Shown here: piece by piece, positions 1 to 4,327 of the stretch
Layout: every line of letters starts with the position of its first letter
Position numbering within the stretch: position 1 is the stretch's first letter
Assembly: GCA_020850915.1 (NCBI GenBank)
Contig: JADZDV010000188.1
Span: 1 to 5,827, forward strand
DNA: 5,827 bases
From: Chloroflexota bacterium
GTDB lineage: Bacteria > Chloroflexota > UBA6077 > JADZDV01
Direction of reading: 5' to 3'
Translations under genes and position numbers: made by a program
Notes under the pieces: generated by a model
Told to the model about the DNA's origin: nothing
The model's input: only the letters and a program-made list of their open reading frames with translations
Database searches by the model: none

Positions 1-117
1 CAAACGCTCCACCTCCGTCGGCAGCCAGCGCTCCAGCCGCTCAAGCAGGCGGTCCAACGAGGAAGTCACCTTCCCTCCAGGGTCCAACAGCTCGATCTGG
101 CGCGTCTTGGCGCGCAT
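1..117 (-). CDS. SOS-controlled gene of unknown function, 5' part only
   Basis: Only the first 39 codons are in the window; the gene continues past the left edge. The start is the ATG at 117-115. A GGAGG lies 8 nt upstream (complement of 126-130). A second ATG at 124-122 is in another frame and only 1 nt from that ribosome site, so it is not the start. The visible protein begins MRAKTRQIELLDPGG and continues into a leucine- and arginine-rich amphipathic stretch (about residues 20-32, with Leu at 21, 24, 25, 28 and 32) that could be a helix or short coiled coil. No catalytic motif is visible and I do not recognise the family. The promoter carries LexA-type operators, so a role in DNA repair, mutagenesis or damage response is inferred. 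No match to the usual starts of LexA, RecA or Y-family polymerases is apparent. Confidence 0.75.
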   Translation of the reverse strand, partial: MRAKTRQIELLDPGGKVTSSLDRLLERLERWLPTEVERL

Positions 118-128
118 GACTCATGCCT

Positions 129-146
129 CCAGAACGGATGTTCTGG
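129..146. promoter_or_regulatory. LexA/SOS box 1, perfect palindrome
   Basis: CCAGAACGGATGTTCTGG is a perfect inverted repeat with 7-bp arms and a 4-bp centre. Its core is GAAC-N4-GTTC, the binding pattern of Gram-positive-type LexA. It sits over the predicted transcription start and early leader of the leftward gene, where a bound repressor would block initiation. The operator identity rests on the motif and its position; no LexA gene is in the window. Confidence 0.75.
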
Positions 147-150
147 CTCC

Positions 151-178
151 ATCATAGCACAGATGTTCTGGTTGTCAA
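151..178 (-). promoter_or_regulatory. Sigma70 promoter of the leftward SOS gene
   Basis: Reading leftward, a perfect -35 TTGACA (complement of 173-178) is followed by a 16-nt spacer and a -10 TATGAT (complement of 151-156, 5 of 6 consensus). Transcription would start near 144, giving a leader of about 27 nt before the ATG at 117. The leader carries the GGAGG. One LexA-type site lies inside the promoter spacer and -10 region, and another covers the start point. Confidence 0.75.
154..171. promoter_or_regulatory. LexA/SOS box 2, imperfect
   Basis: The right arm GTTCTGG (165-171) is identical to that of box 1. The left arm has GCAC in place of GAAC (157-160), one core mismatch, with the same 4-bp centre spacing. 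It overlaps the -10 hexamer and the promoter spacer. The GTTCTGG arms of box 1 and box 2 are 25 bp apart. A third isolated GTTCTGG arm occurs at 193-199, 28 bp further on, without a recognisable partner arm. Confidence 0.55.
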
Positions 179-225
179 GAGCAAAATGCTCCGTTCTGGC
201 CATCACAATCCGGCGGTGGGTGCGT

Positions 226-240
226 TCTCACACCGTGAGA
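226..240. repeat. Short palindrome TCTCAC-N3-GTGAGA
   Basis: A perfect 6-bp inverted repeat with a 3-nt centre lies in the gap between the leftward SOS gene and the rightward lipoprotein gene. It could be an operator for the lipoprotein gene or a small RNA hairpin. No clear sigma70 promoter for the rightward gene was found nearby, so its role is open. Confidence 0.4.
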
Positions 241-289
241 GGGCAGCCGTGACGACAGCACCGCGCGCTTGGCGGTGGGGGATCTCAGA

Positions 290-310
290 CCGGACGGGGG
301 TCCGGACGGG
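290..310 (+). repeat. Leader hairpin with embedded 9-bp direct repeat
   Basis: CCGGAC (290-295) and GTCCGG (300-305) are perfect 6-bp inverted arms around a GGGG loop. CCGGACGGG also occurs twice in direct orientation (290-298 and 302-310). The element ends 6 bp before the GGAGG ribosome site (316-320) of the lipoprotein gene, so a hairpin in the mRNA leader could affect ribosome access. It may also be chance in GC-rich DNA. Confidence 0.35.
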
Positions 311-328
311 AGCCTGGAGGCGCCACCG

Positions 329-1129
329 ATGAGGCGTACGTTCGCGCTCGTGGCCGTCGCGGTAGCGATGCTCACCATGACAGCCTGCTTCGGACCGCGC
401 ACGCTGACCGTCGAGGAGGTCGACGCGCGCGCCCAGGAGTATTACCAGCGCGGCCTCGACCAACTCGCCAAGAACGACGCCAGGGCGGCTGTCGAGAGCT
501 TCCAGATCGCGAAAGCGTATGACTCCGCGAAACGCCTGCCGGACGTGTCCGACCAGATCGAGCGGGCGCAGGCCAGGGTCCGAGCCGGCATGGGCGGGAG
601 CGGCAGCATCGCCGCGGCGGCCTCGGGGACCAGCCAGGCGGCGCCGCGACAGCCGGACGACGACCCGCTCCTCACCTTCAGATCGACGCTCTACCCCTAC
701 TCGATCGACGTGCCCCGTTCATGGCGCGCGCAGAGCGGCGCGGCAACCGTGGCCGGCGCCCGGGCGGACCTGTTCCTTTCGACGAAGCCTCAGCCGGTTC
801 CGCCGGTCCTGACCGTGGCCGCGCACCGGCTCCCGAAGGATCTGGATCCGCGCGGCTACCTCGAGACCCAGATCAAGCTGCTCAAGGCCAGCGGGTTGAA
901 CCCCCAGCTGGCCGGCGAGCGCTCTGTGAGCGGCATGTCGGGCTGGCTCGTTCGGACGCCGATCATCACAGACCAGGGGATCATCGTCAGCACGCTGGCC
1001 GCGTTCGGAGAGCCTGGCACCGGTTGGGTCGTAACGCTCACGGCGGCGCGAGACGAGAGCGAACGTATGCAGCCGCTCTTCCAGCGGATCTTGGACAGCT
1101 TCCGCTACGGCACGCTCGTTTCGACCTGA
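329..1129 (+). CDS. Putative lipoprotein: TPR-like repeat plus possible PsbP/Mog1-like domain
   Basis: This 266-residue protein starts at ATG 329, chosen because GGAGG (316-320) lies 8 nt upstream and a secretion signal begins directly there. The frame opens further upstream (269), but those 20 residues are not signal-like. Residues 1-20 are a signal peptide ending TMTAC, a slightly off-consensus lipobox with Cys20 as the likely lipidated residue. Residues 35-68 fit one tetratricopeptide repeat (Gly42, Ala54, Phe58 and Ala61 at consensus places). An Ala/Gly/Ser-rich linker runs from about 87 to 110. The C-terminal part (about 115-262) begins YPYSIDVPRSW and ends with an FQRILDSFRY helix. This resembles small extracytoplasmic PsbP/Mog1-like domains, but that match is by eye. 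It probably sits on the outer face of the membrane. Substrate or partner is unknown. It converges with the cysteine-rich gene. Confidence 0.85.
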   Translation: MRRTFALVAVAVAMLTMTACFGPRTLTVEEVDARAQEYYQRGLDQLAKNDARAAVESFQIAKAYDSAKRLPDVSDQIERAQARVRAGMGGSGSIAAAASGTSQAAPRQPDDDPLLTFRSTLYPYSIDVPRSWRAQSGAATVAGARADLFLSTKPQPVPPVLTVAAHRLPKDLDPRGYLETQIKLLKASGLNPQLAGERSVSGMSGWLVRTPIITDQGIIVSTLAAFGEPGTGWVVTLTAARDESERMQPLFQRILDSFRYGTLVST

Positions 1130-1227
1130 GGAGGCCGAGGACGATGTGAGCGCGTCACGCTCCGACGTCTGTTCCGCGGTCTGGCCGAATACCAGGACCG
1201 GCCGATGGAGGGCGAGGCAGGCGAACG

Positions 1228-2544
1228 CTAGTCGCAGCAGCAGTCGGTTCCTTCGGAAAGGCAGCAGCGGCCCTGGAAGCAGCGGAAGGACGGGACGCTC
1301 ACGCTGCCGCAGACGCCCACGTAGCCGCTAACGGAGCAGGTGCAGGCACACTGCCCGGTCGGACACTGGGTGTCAGATGTGCAGGTGACGCCACCGCCGC
1401 CTCCACCGCCCCGGCAGGTGCCAGAGGCAGCGTCACAGGTCTTGCCCTGGACGCTGCAATCGGAGCACGGCCCGCCGTTCTTGCCGCAGGCGAGGTTGGT
1501 CGGCGGGTCCACGCACTGATTGTTCTGGCAGCAGCCGTTGCAGTGGGACGAGCAGCGGCACTCCCCATTGATGCAGCTCTGGCCAACCGCGCACTGGCGG
1601 CAGATTTCGCCAGCCTTGCCGCAGGTGCTGTTTGACTGCTGGTCGGTATCGACGCAGCGGTCCCCGGCACAGCACCCGCGGCAGTTGGGCTGGCCGCACT
1701 TCTTGCACTGGTCCTGGTCACAGACCTCGCCAGGCTGGCAGCATGTCTGGCTGCAGGCTCGTGCCTTCGGGCAGCAGCCCGCGACCGTGCAGACCTCGGC
1801 CTTGTCGTCGCAGCAACCGCCAGTATCGAACGGGCACGCCGTCTTCCCCTTCGGGCAGGCGCACGCGCCATTCTGACAGACTTGATCTACGGAACAGCAG
1901 ATGCCGCCACAGACTCGCGGGCCTTTCGGACAGCAGTACGGAACGCCGGCCGGCGTGCAGACCTCGCCTTTCTGGCAGCAGCCCAGGCCGAACTTCTCCG
2001 CGGGGCACTCGACGCCGCTCTTACAGACGCAGGTGCCGCGCTTACACCGCTTCGGATCGTGGCAACAGAACTGGCCACAGATCTGGCCGTCGCGGCACTG
2101 GCACTTGCCGCCCTCGCAGGTCTGGTCCAATCCGCAGGCCACCCCGCAGCTACCGCAATTGTCCCGGTCGGTGAGCAGATCCTTGCAGGTGCCATTGCAG
2201 CACGACTCGTTGTTCAGCGTGCAGTCAGTTACGCAGTCGCCACAGAACTCGTCGTGGTTCAGATCGGTGCAGGCACCGGTTCCCGGCACGAGCGGGCAGC
2301 ACACGCGCGGTGGTGCGCAGTGGCTGAGCATGGGCGGCGCCGGCCAGAGGCATCTCCAGATCCTGGAACCCTTCGCCGACAACGGCGCGGCGCTGGCCCG
2401 AGACGGGCGTGAGTCGAGGACGAGCAGCCCCAGCAGTCCGCTGGCCGCCCAGCCAAGGACTTCGCGGCGGCTGGCTCCACGCGCCAGCGCCTGGCTGAAT
2501 TGATCCAGCCAGTGATCTGAAGGCATCTTCGGCGTCTTCGACAC
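1228..2544 (-). CDS. Tat-exported cysteine-rich repeat protein
   Basis: The frame gives 438 residues from GTG 2544; an in-frame ATG at 2526 (residue 7) is an equally plausible start, and neither has a strong ribosome site. Residues 25-30 (SRREVL) form a twin-arginine motif, followed by a hydrophobic stretch and an Ala-rich cleavage region near 50-53, so Tat export is predicted. The rest contains 78 cysteines, all beyond residue 64 (about one residue in five), many as CC pairs in units such as CGGICC. Clear Cys-spaced units lie at 156-174, 212-230 and 264-280. Two longer tandem modules lie at 288-329 and 335-377, then a run of seven glycines (379-385) and a Cys-rich tail ending CCCD. No enzymatic motif is visible. 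Tat-signal Cys-rich proteins of this general type are known in Chloroflexota and Actinobacteria without assigned function. It is probably an extracellular disulfide-knotted or metal-binding surface protein. The stop is TAG at 1230-1228. Confidence 0.85.
   Translation of the reverse strand: MSKTPKMPSDHWLDQFSQALARGASRREVLGWAASGLLGLLVLDSRPSRASAAPLSAKGSRIWRCLWPAPPMLSHCAPPRVCCPLVPGTGACTDLNHDEFCGDCVTDCTLNNESCCNGTCKDLLTDRDNCGSCGVACGLDQTCEGGKCQCRDGQICGQFCCHDPKRCKRGTCVCKSGVECPAEKFGLGCCQKGEVCTPAGVPYCCPKGPRVCGGICCSVDQVCQNGACACPKGKTACPFDTGGCCDDKAEVCTVAGCCPKARACSQTCCQPGEVCDQDQCKKCGQPNCRGCCAGDRCVDTDQQSNSTCGKAGEICRQCAVGQSCINGECRCSSHCNGCCQNNQCVDPPTNLACGKNGGPCSDCSVQGKTCDAASGTCRGGGGGGGVTCTSDTQCPTGQCACTCSVSGYVGVCGSVSVPSFRCFQGRCCLSEGTDCCCD
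1390..1410 (-). repeat. Seven-glycine linker (GGN tract)
   Basis: Seven consecutive GGN codons encode glycines 379-385 of the cysteine-rich protein. They separate the tandem modules from the C-terminal Cys-rich tail. It is a likely flexible hinge, and the simple-sequence tract could also vary in length between strains. Confidence 0.7.
1414..1683 (-). repeat. Two tandem Cys modules inside the cysteine-rich gene
   Basis: Module A is residues 288-329 (DNA 1683-1558) and module B is residues 335-377 (DNA 1542-1414). Cysteine spacing in A is C-2-CC-4-C-10-C-6-C-2-C-5-C-4-C. In B it is C-2-CC-4-C-8-C-6-C-2-C-6-C-6-C. Both share a CV after the fourth Cys and a CGK before the middle pair. The pattern suggests duplication of a roughly 45-residue disulfide domain with nine cysteines each. 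Confidence 0.7.
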
Positions 2545-2553
2545 GTCTCGTGT
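2541..2553 (-). repeat. Small hairpin ACACG-N3-CGTGT at the start of the cysteine-rich gene
   Basis: Perfect 5-bp arms (2541-2545 and 2549-2553) with a 3-nt loop lie in the predicted mRNA leader. They bury the GTG candidate start (2544-2542). This either favours the ATG at 2526 as the real start or means initiation depends on opening the stem. Confidence 0.35.
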
Positions 2554-2558
2554 TACGA

Positions 2559-2580
2559 CAGGTCCAGTATCGGTGACCTG
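2559..2580. promoter_or_regulatory. Inverted repeat around the -10, possible operator
   Basis: CAGGTC (2559-2564) and GACCTG (2575-2580) are perfect 6-bp inverted arms, 10 bp apart, bracketing the -10 hexamer at 2566-2571. A dimeric regulator bound here would cover the -10 and start region. The regulator is unknown. Six-bp arms can arise by chance, but the placement is suggestive. Confidence 0.4.
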
Positions 2581-2594
2581 GCGGAGCCTGTCAA
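2566..2594 (-). promoter_or_regulatory. Sigma70 promoter of the cysteine-rich gene
   Basis: Reading leftward, a perfect TTGACA (complement of 2589-2594) is followed by a 17-nt spacer and GATACT (complement of 2566-2571, 4 of 6). The predicted start near 2559 leaves only about 15 nt to GTG 2544 or about 33 nt to ATG 2526. The gene is therefore probably transcribed independently of birA. Confidence 0.6.
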
Positions 2595-2627
2595 GACCGA
2601 GACGTTGCCGGCAGTGCGCGTCGGTTT

Positions 2628-2664
2628 GTCGAAATACTCGACGGGCCCAGCCGACCCGGCGGGC
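2628..2664 (-). terminator. Possible structured end of the birA transcript
   Basis: Downstream of the birA stop (TAG at 2715-2713) two small stems follow each other. One is GC-rich and imperfect (about 2645-2664, 4 bp, a bulged base, then 3 bp). The other is a perfect 5-bp stem, GTCGA-N5-TCGAC, at 2628-2642. Neither is followed by a real U-tract, so intrinsic termination is doubtful. Confidence 0.2.
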
Positions 2665-2712
2665 GACTGCTAGCAGCTCGCCGTGGCCTTGCCTCCATGC
2701 TCGTGATACGTT

Positions 2713-3516
2713 CTAGATCAGCAGCTCGCCCGTCACGATGCGGCGAATCCGGCCGTCCGGCAGCTCCAGTCGTAGCGCGCCGTCTTCGTCCACGCCGAGC
2801 ACGACCCCTTCCAGCGTCAGGCCGCCTTCCGTTCCCTGAACGAGCTGCCCGACGCCCCAGAGCCGCTCTTCCCACACTGGTCGCAAGCCGCGTGATCGGC
2901 GCGCCCGATCCGTTCGCAGCCAGTCGTCGAGCCGCTCGGCGAACAGCAGGAGCAATTCGCCGCGATGCACCGGGTGGCCGGCGGCAAGCTGGAGCGAGCC
3001 CGCCGTGGGCGGAAGGGCGGCGAGATCGGCCTCGTCCAGATTGACGTTTACGCCACAGCCGACGACCGCGCTGCCGGTGTCCCCCACGCTCGTCGTCTCG
3101 GCCAGGACGCCCGCCACTTTCAGTCCGTCCACCATGACGTCGTTGGGCCACTTGATCCGGGGCTCGAGCCCGAGCAGCGCCTCCAGCGTCTCGCAGAGCG
3201 CCACGGAGACGAGCTGGGTCAGCGCCAGGCCGGGCTCTCCCTGGAACGGCAGGAGCGCGGTCAGGAGCAGCGCCTTGCCAGGGGGCGCCGTCCAACCGCG
3301 TCCGCGTCGACCGCGGCCCTCCGTCTGGAAATCGGCGACGAACAGCCATCGCCCTGGCAGCCCCCGGGCGACCGCCGCGTGCGCCAGCTCCATCGTCGAC
3401 GTGACGACCGGCTCGTAGAGCAGTTGCCAACCCGGCGGGAGCGCCGCTACGGCGAGGAAGGCAGCCAGGTCTTCGTGCCGCTGCCCGGCTGGTCGGATCG
3501 AGTCAGGCTCGCGCAT
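2713..3516 (-). CDS. birA: Biotin-[acetyl-CoA-carboxylase] ligase, monofunctional
   Basis: This enzyme makes biotinyl-5'-AMP and transfers biotin to the carrier lysine of biotin-dependent carboxylases in the cytoplasm. The 267-residue protein shows the family motifs in order: TSTM at 39-42, the adenylate-binding loop GRGRRGR at 67-73, KWPNDV at 122-127, GVLAE at 136-140 and GCGVNVN at 153-159. A small C-terminal SH3-like region runs from about 222 to 267, ending IRRIVTGELLI. There is no N-terminal helix-turn-helix, so unlike E. coli BirA it is a ligase only and does not repress the biotin operon. Start ATG 3516 was chosen because the longer open frame to 3738 would run antisense through rdgB and shows no protein-like sequence. 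No clear ribosome site precedes it. It is divergent from rdgB across 59 bp. Confidence 0.95.
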   Translation of the reverse strand: MREPDSIRPAGQRHEDLAAFLAVAALPPGWQLLYEPVVTSTMELAHAAVARGLPGRWLFVADFQTEGRGRRGRGWTAPPGKALLLTALLPFQGEPGLALTQLVSVALCETLEALLGLEPRIKWPNDVMVDGLKVAGVLAETTSVGDTGSAVVGCGVNVNLDEADLAALPPTAGSLQLAAGHPVHRGELLLLFAERLDDWLRTDRARRSRGLRPVWEERLWGVGQLVQGTEGGLTLEGVVLGVDEDGALRLELPDGRIRRIVTGELLI

Positions 3517-3540
3517 GCTGGGGCAGTCTACCGCCTGATC

Positions 3541-3569
3541 TTGACGCTCGCCACGAGGTTGCGCAGAAT
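3541..3569 (+). promoter_or_regulatory. Candidate promoter of rdgB, leaderless
   Basis: TTGACG (3541-3546, 5 of 6) is followed by a 17-nt spacer and CAGAAT (3564-3569, 4 of 6). The expected start falls at about 3576, exactly on the rdgB ATG. No ribosome site precedes that ATG, which agrees with leaderless translation. Confidence 0.4.
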
Positions 3570-3575
3570 GCCCGA

Positions 3576-4226
3576 ATGGACGATCACCGACACGAGCGGC
3601 AGGTGCCCCCGCTCCTCCTTGCAACCACGAACCCGGGCAAGATCCGCGAGATGCGCCAGTTGCTCCGCGACCTGCGTGTGCGACTGGTTTCGCCCGCCGA
3701 GCTGGGTCTGAACCTGGACGTCGAGGAGACTGGCACAACGTTTCAGGAGAACGCGGGCCTGAAGGCGCGCGCGTACTTCGCGGCCAGCGGCATTCCGTGC
3801 CTCGCGGAGGACTCCGGCTTCGAGGTTGACTTCCTGGACGGCCAGCCCGGCGTCCAGTCGGCGCGCTGGGAGGGCGACGACTACGCGCGCAAGAACCGCC
3901 TGATCGTCGAGATGCTGGCGGGCCAGCGCGGCATGGCGCGGCGTTGTCGCTACGTGGCGGTGATGGCCTTCATCGATCCAGGCGGAACGCTGCATTTCAG
4001 CCGCGGCGAGGTGATCGGTCAGATCGCCGACGCGCCGCGCGGAGATGGTGGTTTCGGCTACGACCCGATCTTCTTCGTGGCACGCTACAAGCGCACGATG
4101 GCCGAGCTGACGCCCGAGGAGAAAGATCGGATCAGCCACCGGGGCAAGGCAATTGCTCGTATCCGCGGGGTGATCGAGCGAGCGGCGCGGTCGCCTCGGT
4201 GGTCTGGCAGAGCGGCCCGGGATTAA
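3576..4226 (+). CDS. rdgB: dITP/XTP pyrophosphatase (RdgB/HAM1 family)
   Basis: The enzyme hydrolyses non-canonical purine nucleoside triphosphates (dITP, ITP, XTP) to monophosphates plus pyrophosphate, keeping them out of DNA and RNA. The 216-residue protein has the family signature throughout. The nucleotide-binding start is ATTNPGKIREM (16-26), then FQENA (56-60), AEDSG (77-81, with the likely catalytic Asp79), PGVQSARW (91-98), GFGYDPIF (159-166) and SHRGKA (187-192). The length fits the family, with a short basic tail of about 15 residues. Start ATG 3576 is used; GTG 3603, nine codons in, is an alternative that would still keep the first motif. Neither has a good ribosome site, and a promoter placed 7 bp before the ATG suggests leaderless expression. 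The tRNA gene begins 13 bp after its stop. Confidence 0.95.
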   Translation: MDDHRHERQVPPLLLATTNPGKIREMRQLLRDLRVRLVSPAELGLNLDVEETGTTFQENAGLKARAYFAASGIPCLAEDSGFEVDFLDGQPGVQSARWEGDDYARKNRLIVEMLAGQRGMARRCRYVAVMAFIDPGGTLHFSRGEVIGQIADAPRGDGGFGYDPIFFVARYKRTMAELTPEEKDRISHRGKAIARIRGVIERAARSPRWSGRAARD

Positions 4227-4229
4227 AAT
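4224..4229 (+). promoter_or_regulatory. Candidate -10 element for the tRNA-Pro transcript
   Basis: TAAAAT (5 of 6 to TATAAT) stands out as an AT-rich island and includes the rdgB stop codon. It would start transcription about 4 nt before the mature tRNA 5' end. No convincing -35 is seen 16-18 bp upstream, so the tRNA may instead be read from the rdgB promoter. Confidence 0.3.
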
Positions 4230-4239
4230 ACCGCGGCCT

Positions 4240-4316
4240 CGGGGTGTGGCGCAGTTTGGCAGCGCGCTTGGTTTGGGACCAAGAGGTCGCCGGTTCAAGT
4301 CCGGCCACCCCGACCA
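4240..4316 (+). tRNA. tRNA-Pro (anticodon TGG), CCA encoded
   Basis: A complete cloverleaf of 77 nt including CCA (4314-4316). The 7-bp acceptor stem CGGGGTG (4240-4246) pairs perfectly with CACCCCG (4306-4312), and the discriminator base is A4313. The anticodon stem CTTGG/CCAAG encloses the loop TTTGGGA, giving anticodon TGG, which reads CCN proline codons. The T arm GCCGG-TTCAAGT-CCGGC is perfect. The C1-G72 first pair is typical of bacterial tRNA-Pro. No terminator follows, and the next coding region begins about 11 bp downstream. Confidence 0.97.
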
Positions 4317-4327
4317 CACCACGCCGC

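Noticed and set aside
123..332. Rightward 69-codon frame across the divergent intergenic region
   Set aside because: It runs through the SOS operators and promoter, has no ribosome site and is not protein-like.
1148..1203. Stems GAGCG-N5-CGCTC (1148-1162) and GGCCG-N11-CGGCC (1183-1203) as a terminator between converging genes
   Set aside because: The stems are short, one has a long loop, and no T-run follows on either strand.
1520..2503. Several rightward open frames of 118-200 codons opposite the cysteine-rich gene
   Set aside because: They are antisense to a clear Cys-rich protein with a Tat signal, show no domain pattern and have the biased composition expected of GC-rich antisense frames.
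2591..3430. Leftward 279-codon frame overlapping birA
   Set aside because: It is an Arg/Gly/Ala-rich alternate frame of birA; the birA frame carries all the family motifs.
4240..4316. tRNA-Pro as an integration site for a mobile element
   Set aside because: No integrase and no second copy of the tRNA 3' end is seen in the window.
3944..4327. Long rightward open frame starting inside rdgB and running through the tRNA into the dehydrogenase
   Set aside because: Its first part lies in another frame of rdgB and then crosses the tRNA-Pro; only the sequence after about 4328 looks like a signal peptide and a known domain.
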